Origin: Prevotella sp. CAG:891
GTDB lineage: Bacteria; Bacteroidota; Bacteroidia; Bacteroidales; Bacteroidaceae
Assembly: GCA_000437675.1 (NCBI GenBank)
Contig: FR901758.1
Coordinates: forward strand, 1-6,167
Reading direction: 5' to 3'
DNA: 6,167 bases
The notes under the pieces are model-generated. The model did not search any database. It saw only the letters and a program-made list of their open reading frames with translations, and was not told the origin of the DNA. The translations under genes and the position numbers were made by a program. This document shows positions 1-6,090 of this stretch, piece after piece. The first letter of the stretch is position 1; every line of letters begins with the position of its first letter.

Positions 1-40
1 TTTGAGTACCTACTTAGTAAAATATAAATAGCATAAAATT

Positions 41-69
41 TTTGTGATTACGTATTTTTTGTACCTTTG
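41..69 (+). promoter_or_regulatory. Bacteroides-type promoter of the aminotransferase gene
   Basis: TTTG at 41-44 resembles the -33 element and TACCTTTG at 62-69 matches the -7 consensus TAnnTTTG of the Bacteroidetes primary sigma factor. The spacer is 17 nt, a little shorter than the usual 19-21. Transcription would start near 75, leaving a leader of about 120 nt before the ATG at 194. The leader contains a small hairpin (GAGCA 108-112 with TGCTC 119-123). The -7 match is good; the -33 assignment is less certain. Confidence 0.6.
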
Positions 70-193
70 CCATAGTTGAGTTAATATTGAACCAGGCAAG
101 TAACGGGGAGCATTGAATTGCTCTGTGCAAACCCTGTTTCATAATAGCTCAACATCAACAATAAGTCATCATCTACATAATTACGATTTGAGT

Positions 194-1393
194 ATGCCAA
201 GTATTTCTGATAGAGCTATTGTCATGCCGGAATCACCTATCCGCAAATTGGCTCCTTTGGCCAGTGCTGCCAAGGAGAGAGGTATTCATGTGTATCATCT
301 TAATATCGGCCAGCCAGATGTACCTACCCCTGAAGCGGGATTAGACATACTGCGTCACATTGACCGCAAAGTGCTTGAATATAGTCCTAGCCAAGGATTT
401 CGTAGCTATCGTGAGAAACTTACACATTATTACGAAAAATATCGTATCCATCTTACACCAGATGATATTATCATAACGGCTGGTGGATCAGAAGCTGTGC
501 TATTTGCATTCCTGTCGTGCTTGAATCCCGGTGATGAAATCATTGTACCTGAGCCAGCTTATGCAAACTATATGGCATTTGCCATATCAGCCGGTGCAAA
601 AATTCGCACAATAGCTACAACCATTGAAGAGGGATTTTCACTTCCAAAAGTTGAAAAATTTGAGGAATTAATTAACGAAAAAACCCGTGCCATCCTCATT
701 TGCAACCCCAACAACCCAACAGGCTATTTATATACACGCCGTGAAATGAATCAAATCCGCGATTTGGTAAAAAAATACGATTTATACCTTTTCTCGGACG
801 AAGTTTATCGCGAATTTATCTATACTGGATCACCCTACATTTCCGCATGCCATCTTGAAGGTATAGAACAGAATGTTGTGCTTATTGATTCTGTTTCTAA
901 AAGATACAGTGAATGCGGCATCCGTATTGGAGCGCTCATTACCAAAAATGCAGAAGTCCGTCAAGCTGTAATGAAATTCTGTCAAGCACGTCTAAGCCCT
1001 CCCCTACTTGGTCAACTCGTAGCCGAAGCGTCTATGGAAGAACCCGAAGACTATGCTCGTGAAGTATATGACGAATACGTAGACAGAAGAAAATGCCTTA
1101 TTGATGGCTTAAACAGAATTCCAGGTGTTTACTCACCAATTCCAATGGGCGCTTTCTACACTGTAGCTAAATTACCCGTTGATGATGCCGAGCAATTTTG
1201 CGCCTGGTGTCTTACAGATTTTGATTATGAAGGAAAAACCATTATGATGGCTCCTGCAGCAGGATTCTACACTACCCCAGGTGCAGGAAAAAATCAGGTA
1301 CGAATTGCATACGTATTGAATAAAGAAGACTTACAACGCTCATTACTCGTATTGCAAAAAGCACTTGAAGCATATCCCGGACGAACAGTTTAA
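194..1393 (+). CDS. PLP-dependent aminotransferase, class I/II (AspB-like)
   Basis: A 399-aa cytoplasmic fold-type I aminotransferase that would move an amino group between an amino acid and a 2-oxo acid using pyridoxal phosphate. Numbered from the ATG at 194, the N-terminal substrate loop (HLNIGQPD, 35-42) is followed by the cofactor-phosphate region GGSEAV (97-102), stacking Tyr123, NPNNPTG (171-177, Asn174), SDEVY (201-205, Asp202 and Tyr205), the Schiff-base lysine Lys236 in SVSKRYS with Arg244 downstream, and Arg370 in QVRIAY for the substrate alpha-carboxylate. All expected catalytic residues are present and the length is normal. The frame stays open upstream to a TTG at 113, but the extra 27 residues look non-coding, and family members begin close to the MPSISDRAIVMPESPIRKL segment, so the ATG at 194 is preferred. 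There is no clear Shine-Dalgarno sequence, as is usual in Bacteroidetes. It has its own promoter and terminator, so it is probably monocistronic. The family is clear; substrate specificity (aspartate, aromatic or other) cannot be read from the sequence. Confidence 0.93.
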   Translation: MPSISDRAIVMPESPIRKLAPLASAAKERGIHVYHLNIGQPDVPTPEAGLDILRHIDRKVLEYSPSQGFRSYREKLTHYYEKYRIHLTPDDIIITAGGSEAVLFAFLSCLNPGDEIIVPEPAYANYMAFAISAGAKIRTIATTIEEGFSLPKVEKFEELINEKTRAILICNPNNPTGYLYTRREMNQIRDLVKKYDLYLFSDEVYREFIYTGSPYISACHLEGIEQNVVLIDSVSKRYSECGIRIGALITKNAEVRQAVMKFCQARLSPPLLGQLVAEASMEEPEDYAREVYDEYVDRRKCLIDGLNRIPGVYSPIPMGAFYTVAKLPVDDAEQFCAWCLTDFDYEGKTIMMAPAAGFYTTPGAGKNQVRIAYVLNKEDLQRSLLVLQKALEAYPGRTV

Positions 1394-1441
1394 GCAAAAT
1401 CTGAAACCTTCTATTCCTAAAGTTTTGTTTCATAAATAGAC

Positions 1442-1492
1442 GGTTGCACTTGTACAGATTGAAAAATCCAACCAATCAGTACAAGTGCGACC
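1442..1492 (+). terminator. Intrinsic terminator after the aminotransferase gene
   Basis: The arms 1442-1461 and 1473-1492 form a 20-position stem with one G-U pair and one A-A mismatch around an 11-nt loop. The 3' side continues as TAATTATTT, a modest U-rich tail. It lies 48 nt after the stop codon, and the next gene starts 143 nt further on, so it separates the two transcription units. A-rich sequence in the loop and AT-rich flanks might also allow it to work on the other strand. Confidence 0.75.
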
Positions 1493-1635
1493 TAATTATT
1501 TAAATTCAGACACATATTCTTTGACAAAATCATAGATAAAAAAGCCACAATATGTAAGCATAAATTGCAACGCCCACTTATATAATAGAACTATAACAAT
1601 TATAGAATAACATATCTCACTCAACTTACAAATAT

Positions 1636-2895
1636 ATGCTCTCACTTTTTTTAGCTAAACGTTTTTTCCTAAAAGGTGATGTAAACAATGAGAACAGACG
1701 AAAAGCATCAGCTCCTGCCATAGTTATAGCCACTGCTGGAATTGCCATTGGCTTAGCAGTAATGTTGATATCTGTTTGCATTGTAAGAGGATTTCAAAAT
1801 GAAGTACGCAACAAACTGGCAGGCTTTACGTCGCATATTGAAATTGTGGATCAACGCATTTATTCCTCACCCGAGAATTATCCACTAATAACCGATCAAG
1901 CATTGATTCAGCAGGTTTCAAGAACCCCAGCAGTCAAGCATGTCCAACGCTTTTCACAAAAACTTGGTATATTCAAGACAAACGACAATTTTGCAGGCAT
2001 AGCGCTGAAAGGTATTGGCGAAGAATACGATGTATCATTCCTTAAAAATTACTTGATTGCAGGTAAAATACCACAGATTAAAAAGGGAGAATCCAGTAAC
2101 CAAATCGTTATATCCAACTCATTAGCCAAACTCTTAAAGCTTAAAGTTGGTGACAAGGTTTACAGCTATTTTTTCTCTGAAACCATAAAACAACGTCGCT
2201 TTACCATTGCTGGTATTTACGACACGCACATTCCCCAATTTGATAAGACTTTTGTACTGACAGACATTTACACAGTCAATAAACTAAATGACTGGACTGA
2301 AAATCAAAGCAATGGTCTTGAGGTTAAACTAAATTCTTATGACGATTTACAAACAGCCCAGTCTGCATTGGTACATCAAATAGGAGGAAAAGCCGATCAA
2401 AATGGAAATCCATATTCAGTAATTAGCATAAAAGAAAATCCTCGTACCATATCAATGTTATCATGGCTTGACCTTTTGGACGTTAATGTACTGGTCATAC
2501 TTATTATTATGGTAATTGTGGGAGGATTTACGATGGTCAGTGGTTTACTTATTCTTATATTAGAACGGACACGAACTATTGGCATACTGAAAGCATTAGG
2601 AGCTACAAATACCCGCATACGTCATACCTTTCTTTGGTTTGCATCCTTCATTATAAGCCGTGGTTTAGTTATCGGAAATGCAATAGCTTTCCTTTTAATA
2701 GCCCTACAGTACTGGTTTCACATCATACACCTCGATCCTGAAACATACTACGTAGATGCAGTACCTGTAGAAATACATTTAGGATGGATATTGGCTGTAA
2801 ATCTATTTGCCTTAGTAATTACCATACTTTCGTTGGTAATTCCAAGTTTTCTCATATCGAGAATACAACCAGCCAAGGCTATTCAGTTCGATTAA
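1636..2895 (+). CDS. LolC/LolE-type ABC transporter permease (FtsX fold)
   Basis: A 419-aa inner-membrane permease with the LolC/LolE layout. A short cytoplasmic N-terminus is followed by TM1 (about 27-50), a large periplasmic core of the MacB/FtsX type (about 52-280), TM2 (about 283-309), a cytoplasmic coupling segment (ERTRTIGILKALGATNTRIR, 310-329), TM3 (about 331-360) and TM4 (about 384-407). It ends in the conserved RIQPAKAI motif. In the known family such permeases pair with a LolD-type ATPase and extract lipoproteins from the inner membrane for delivery to the outer membrane; MacB-like relatives use the same fold for other exports. The length matches LolC/LolE and no part is missing. 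The ATG at 1636 places the arginine/lysine-rich segment just before TM1, as in the family. No Shine-Dalgarno sequence or convincing -33/-7 promoter was found in the 143 nt upstream. No ATPase lies in the window, so the partner must be encoded elsewhere or just outside. The gene is clearly more AT-rich than the large gene downstream. Role in lipoprotein sorting is likely but inferred. Confidence 0.9.
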   Translation: MLSLFLAKRFFLKGDVNNENRRKASAPAIVIATAGIAIGLAVMLISVCIVRGFQNEVRNKLAGFTSHIEIVDQRIYSSPENYPLITDQALIQQVSRTPAVKHVQRFSQKLGIFKTNDNFAGIALKGIGEEYDVSFLKNYLIAGKIPQIKKGESSNQIVISNSLAKLLKLKVGDKVYSYFFSETIKQRRFTIAGIYDTHIPQFDKTFVLTDIYTVNKLNDWTENQSNGLEVKLNSYDDLQTAQSALVHQIGGKADQNGNPYSVISIKENPRTISMLSWLDLLDVNVLVILIIMVIVGGFTMVSGLLILILERTRTIGILKALGATNTRIRHTFLWFASFIISRGLVIGNAIAFLLIALQYWFHIIHLDPETYYVDAVPVEIHLGWILAVNLFALVITILSLVIPSFLISRIQPAKAIQFD

Positions 2896-2958
2896 ACTTA
2901 AAATGTAAATAGCCTATAACTCTATGAACTAAAGTAATAACTTAAGATTTATGTCAAG

Positions 2959-2999
2959 AGCTGTGCCATAACCATCGTTTATGGCACAGCTTTCTTTTT
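2959..2999 (+). terminator. Intrinsic terminator after the permease gene
   Basis: A perfect 13-bp stem (2959-2971 with 2979-2991) with a 7-nt loop is followed directly by a T-rich run (TTCTTTTT). It lies about 65 nt after the permease stop codon. This is the strongest terminator in the window. Confidence 0.88.
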
Positions 3000-3068
3000 C
3001 ATACACTCTACGAGCCTCAACAACACCACAAACCAGAAACTAAGCCATAGTTCTCGTAGGAAATGTTA

Positions 3069-3079
3069 ATGGCACAGCT
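3069..3079 (+). repeat. Second copy of the terminator's 3' arm
   Basis: ATGGCACAGCT at 3069-3079, followed by TTTTCT, repeats the 3' arm and T-tract of the terminator at 2981-2996. Only a GCCAT (around 3043-3047) upstream could pair with part of it, so it does not form a full hairpin of its own. It could also pair with the 5' arm at 2959-2969. It looks like a partial duplication or a decayed second terminator. Confidence 0.55.
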
Positions 3080-3163
3080 TTTCTAATAGTGAAATAATAT
3101 TAACGCAAAATACCCTCTACCCTATCTGCCAACAGTCATTATAGACAGGCAGAAGCACCTTGT

Positions 3164-3251
3164 GAAAATTTATTCCGAGACTCTTGAAATTAGTTCCGAG
3201 CTAGTTCGAATTAGTTCCGACCTTGTTGAAATTAGTTCCGAGACTTTTTAA
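3164..3251 (+). repeat. Tandem repeat, four units of about 22 bp
   Basis: Four head-to-tail units start at 3164, 3186, 3208 and 3228, with lengths of about 22, 22, 20 and 24 nt. The shared core is GAAATTAGTTCCGAG, and the remainder of each unit varies around NCTNGTT. The first unit has TTTATTCCGAG in place of TTAGTTCCGAG. Just after the array, GGAACTA (3260-3266) is the inverse of the TAGTTCC core and could pair with the last unit. The units are too short and the variable parts too small for a CRISPR array, so this is a minisatellite-like intergenic repeat of unknown function. Confidence 0.8.
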
Positions 3252-3555
3252 ACAAACAAGGAACTACTGATAATCAGCGCTTTCACGAACGATACAAGGT
3301 CTGTTTCCCAACCAACTGTTTCACCCTAAATTTAGTACAGATACCAGCGACCATAATTAGTATTTATTCAGAAATTTGTTAAAGCCAAGACAAACCACAA
3401 AAGCAATGATAACGATTCTACCACCAATTTCAATCCCTGCAATTTTCAACAACTACCCATTGTCAATTCTCAATCTTTTATATGTACATCTCATATATTG
3501 AAGGAGCAAGATTTGAAAAAATTATCTACCAACAAATGTTTTAACACCCATTAAC

Positions 3556-3563
3556 GGGGGGGG
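3556..3563 (+). repeat. Homopolymer G8 tract
   Basis: Eight consecutive G residues lie in otherwise AT-rich sequence, about 150 nt before the lemA remnant and just upstream of a promoter-like stretch. Such tracts are prone to slippage, so length changes between cells are possible. No effect can be shown from one sequence. Confidence 0.7.
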
Positions 3564-3712
3564 TAAAGCAAATAATTTGTATATTGCGGCCGAAATCTTA
3601 ACCATAACTGGAATTATACAGAAAGAACCAAAACCCATTTTTATAACGGGCAACCTGTAAATACCCTATGCATGATTGAACAATTAAGTGATAACCATTT
3701 AAAGCAATACCT

Positions 3713-3883
3713 ATGACAATACCGATTACGTTTGCGGTGACTATGGCCGTTGTTCTCCTTCTTTTCCTTTGGGGTGTTATAACCTCATACAGCCTGATTG
3801 CAACACGTAATCGGGTAAAACAATGCCGTAGTGCCGTTTGTGTGGTACTCATGCAACGCAATAATCTAATATACAATATGTAG
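3713..3883 (+). pseudogene. LemA-family protein, N-terminal remnant
   Basis: The 56-codon frame has one hydrophobic helix (about residues 5-24, ending in LLFLWGVITSY) followed by SLIATRNRVKQCRSAV and VVLMQRNNLIYN. This corresponds to the LemA N-terminus: a single membrane helix, then the YNxLxxxRNxV and QRxxLIPN segments that start the cytoplasmic or periplasmic helical bundle. LemA proteins are normally about 180-200 aa, so roughly 130 residues are missing. The frame stops at TAG 3881-3883 right after LIYNM. If one base is restored near 3880, the next residues read V-A-A-I (3880-3891), as expected after LIPN in LemA, which suggests a one-base deletion. Further downstream the resemblance disappears and the shifted frame also stops at 3907-3909, so a larger deletion probably followed. 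No Shine-Dalgarno sequence is visible. A short functional membrane peptide cannot be excluded, but a decayed lemA is the better reading. The match is from family knowledge, not from a search. Confidence 0.62.
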
Positions 3884-3929
3884 CAGCGATTTCCGTCACA
3901 ATCTCATAGAGCGTGGCCGAAATCGCTGC
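3883..3929 (+). terminator. Strong stem-loop, possible terminator
   Basis: The arms 3883-3899 and 3913-3929 pair at 16 of 17 positions: an 11-bp perfect outer stem (GCAGCGATTTC with GAAATCGCTGC), one C-C mismatch, then five pairs including one G-U. The loop is 13 nt. The following sequence, GTTGTTTATAT, is only moderately U-rich. It lies directly at the broken end of the lemA remnant and 43 nt before the next start codon. It may end transcription from upstream, or it may be a rearrangement scar or leader structure of the following gene. Confidence 0.5.
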
Positions 3930-3972
3930 GTTGTTTATATAACTAACTACATCCATCCTAATACCTACACGT

Positions 3973-5985
3973 ATGAATGCAGATTTAATCAAACAAATAA
4001 GTGAATGGCACGATGCTGATGAGCATCAAGCAATTATAGATACTTTGGAACAACTTCCCGAAGCAGAACGCGACTTTCAAGCAAAGAGTCTGTTGGCCAG
4101 AGCATATAACAACCAGAACGCGTATGCCAAAGCTGAAGAAGTGTTGGAATCGATTCGTCTGGAAGGCGAGGATGATGCGCTTTGGAATTTCAGATTGGGC
4201 TATGCACTGTATTACCAAGACCGCGAACGGGAGGCTTTACGCTATTTTACCAAGGCTGCTGCACTTGACCCGGAAGATCCTGATGCGCCACTATTTATCC
4301 GGTGGTGTAATCTTTATCATCCCTTGACAAAGCGCGTAGAGGAGTTTTGGAATTGGTTTGTAGAAAATGAGAAAAAACTCTCAAGCATGATGCAACCAAA
4401 GTCCAATGAAGAAGCCAACGATTTTATGTCATTTGTCAGTGAGGGAGTTCAGTTGATTTCCGAACACGCACGATTCAACATTGGGGGCGACCATGAATTT
4501 ACTTTTTCGGTAGAAGGTTGGCCGGACCTCTTTGTAATCTATCCTTATGTAATTTCGCGTATGCCCGAATGTTTGAAAGGCAAATGGAAGTTTTTCCCAT
4601 TCAATCAGGGTACAGATACTTCATTTGGCTTCAAAATGTTTGACACGAACTTCGAGTTGGGCAACATTCAGGTACTTCCATCCTATAATGAAGAAAGCAG
4701 CGATTTCCACATCAAGTATTACGATCCGGGATTTGACAATTTGTCTGTTGAACAGGCTGAAGGTGCTTTCCGTGTGATGCTCGACCTCGTATTAGGCGAG
4801 GGCGTATCGGTGAAGTACATCCGTACGGTAGAAATGGCTGATAAAAGTGACAAGCGCATGATTGCTTTATCCCAGTTGAAAAAGCATATTGAAAAGACAG
4901 TGAAAGCCAACGGCAAAGAATTTTTTGAAAATCCAAAGGACCTTTACACAGGTTACCACTTAACACCCAAGGATAGCAAAGAACTGCGTGCCGACGTGAT
5001 GTTTGGAATAACTTGTATGGAATCGCTTGTCGCTGAATACTACAGTCAATCTACTGAAATTTTCGATCACGCCAATAGTTTCGGTGCGCAAGCAATCTTC
5101 CTGGTATTCCGAAACCATCAGGACGGACAGGCTACATTGAATTTCCGTCATGACTTGGAAGATCGCATTACAGACGAAATTCTGAAGCCCCATAACTTAG
5201 GACAGATTATAGGCGGTGCAACGGGTACTGACTATAGCTACATCGACCTGTTCGTGTTTAACATTCATTCATTCCTTCAAGAGGTACTTCCCCTTTTGGA
5301 AGCATACCTGGATTATTCGTTCTATGCAGCAGACTTTATCAGCGACGGGGATATACGTAAATTGACAGAAGCTGATAGCGAGATAGAACCTTATACTGCT
5401 GAAAATGCAGAGGAGTTTTTCGCCGCAATCGAACAATGGAATGAGCGCGAAAGCTATTCCAAGTGTATCCGAATCCTGGAGCGCATTCCCGAAGTGGAGC
5501 GTAACTTTGAGGTTATCATGCGATTGGTACGAAGCTATGAGAACTATGCCATTTTGGGTGATCACGGCAAGGAGCCGGAAAATGATAAACAGGAAATGGC
5601 TCTGAACAAGGCCTTAGAATTGTTGGAATCTGTTCGCAATGTCGGCGAGAACGAAGCTACGTGGAACATGCGTATGGCTTATGCCCATCAGTACCTTCCG
5701 GGACAGAAAGAGCAAGCCTTAGCTTATGCAAAAAAATGGGCTGAACTGGATCCGGAAGACGAAAATGCACAATTAGTGATAGAGGAATGCAGTAGTACGT
5801 CAAAGAACGAGTCGGAAACTGATTGTGAAGAAAACAAGCCGGGAACGTTTGTCGGATTTGCGCTCTTGGCAGACGAAAATTGGAATCGGGAAAAGTTCAT
5901 CCATGACCTCAAAGAGCAATGGAATATAGAAGCTTGTGAAGAAGAGGACGAATCACAGCAGGATGACGTTCTAGTATTTAACTAA
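3973..5985 (+). CDS. TPR-repeat protein, uncharacterised, apparently cut off at the C-terminus
   Basis: A 670-aa protein, probably cytoplasmic: no signal peptide and no membrane helix. An N-terminal TPR module (about 9-112) contains EWHDADEHQAIIDTLEQLPEAER and ends in ALDPEDPDAPLFIRWC. A second copy (about 486-606) has the matching IPEVERNF, WNMRMAYAHQY and ELDPEDENAQLVIEEC, with a 14-residue insertion at 527-540. Between them lies a region (about 115-460) with two alpha/beta-looking parts: one around FTFSVEGWPDLFVIYPYVI (176-194), the other from RADVMFGITCMESLVAEYY (339-357) through LNFRHDLEDRI to QIIGGATGTDYSYIDLFVF (411-429). From memory, the same layout occurs in uncharacterised proteins of gut bacteria, often with a C-terminal DUF4261-like domain. 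Here an acidic linker (607-622) leads into GTFVGFALLADENWNREKFI, which looks like the beginning of such a domain, but the protein stops after 670. The start at 3973 is the first ATG and has no Shine-Dalgarno sequence or clear promoter. GC is higher than in the permease gene (29/60 at 5461-5520 against 21/60 at 2461-2520). TPRs suggest protein binding; the actual function is unknown. Confidence 0.85.
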   Translation: MNADLIKQISEWHDADEHQAIIDTLEQLPEAERDFQAKSLLARAYNNQNAYAKAEEVLESIRLEGEDDALWNFRLGYALYYQDREREALRYFTKAAALDPEDPDAPLFIRWCNLYHPLTKRVEEFWNWFVENEKKLSSMMQPKSNEEANDFMSFVSEGVQLISEHARFNIGGDHEFTFSVEGWPDLFVIYPYVISRMPECLKGKWKFFPFNQGTDTSFGFKMFDTNFELGNIQVLPSYNEESSDFHIKYYDPGFDNLSVEQAEGAFRVMLDLVLGEGVSVKYIRTVEMADKSDKRMIALSQLKKHIEKTVKANGKEFFENPKDLYTGYHLTPKDSKELRADVMFGITCMESLVAEYYSQSTEIFDHANSFGAQAIFLVFRNHQDGQATLNFRHDLEDRITDEILKPHNLGQIIGGATGTDYSYIDLFVFNIHSFLQEVLPLLEAYLDYSFYAADFISDGDIRKLTEADSEIEPYTAENAEEFFAAIEQWNERESYSKCIRILERIPEVERNFEVIMRLVRSYENYAILGDHGKEPENDKQEMALNKALELLESVRNVGENEATWNMRMAYAHQYLPGQKEQALAYAKKWAELDPEDENAQLVIEECSSTSKNESETDCEENKPGTFVGFALLADENWNREKFIHDLKEQWNIEACEEEDESQQDDVLVFN

Positions 5986-5990
5986 AGTTT

Positions 5991-6037
5991 CCCACCCCTT
6001 CATATTAGCTATTTGAGTAATAGTTCCCTTCGGTGGG
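5991..6037 (+). terminator. Nested stem-loop after the TPR gene, possible weak terminator
   Basis: CCCACC (5991-5996) can pair with GGTGGG (6032-6037), and inside the 35-nt loop AGCTATT (6007-6013) pairs with AATAGTT (6019-6025) with one G-U. It begins six bases after the stop codon. There is no proper U-tract (TGGTCTAAAAATC follows), so termination is only a suggestion. Confidence 0.35.
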
Positions 6038-6090
6038 TGGTCTAAAAATCAAATGTTTTCCGAACGATTTAACGCACGCTTAAAAAATGT

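Larger units (their letters stand above)
2896..3712. other. Spacer of about 0.8 kb with no convincing gene
   Basis: No frame on either strand here resembles a protein family. The contents are: the terminator at 2959-2999 and the copied arm at 3069-3079; a weak inverted repeat TCTGCC/GGCAGA (3125-3130 and 3148-3153); the tandem repeat at 3164-3251; a CAATTTTCAA / GTCAATTCTCAATC stretch near 3437-3476 of the kind often seen before Bacteroides genes; an AAGGAG (3501-3506) in front of a 13-codon TTG frame (3513-3554); a G8 tract (3556-3563); and a promoter-like AATAATTTGTATATTGCGG (about 3571-3589) that does not fully match the -7 consensus. Taken together it reads as decayed or regulatory DNA upstream of the lemA remnant. 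Confidence 0.6.

Noticed and set aside
113..193. A 27-residue N-terminal extension of the aminotransferase from TTG 113, with GGGGAG at 105-110
   Set aside because: The GGGGAG is only two bases from the TTG, the added residues are low in protein character, and family members begin near the ATG at 194.
1581..1586. TATAAT before the permease gene as a sigma70 -10 box
   Set aside because: No -35 element lies at the proper distance (TTGACA 1521-1526 is far too distant), and Bacteroidetes use TAnnTTTG. The stretch is simply AT-rich.
3164..3251. The tandem repeats as a CRISPR array
   Set aside because: The period is about 22 bp with only 4-8 variable bases per unit. There is no room for spacers, and no cas gene is in the window.
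3727..3734. TACGTTTG as a -7 promoter element for the TPR gene
   Set aside because: It lies inside the lemA-like coding frame (Ile-Thr-Phe) and no TTTG is found 19-21 bases upstream.
3598..3876. A 92-codon minus-strand frame opposite the lemA remnant
   Set aside because: Its product resembles no family and has the composition of an antisense frame. The + strand frame over the same bases carries recognisable LemA features.
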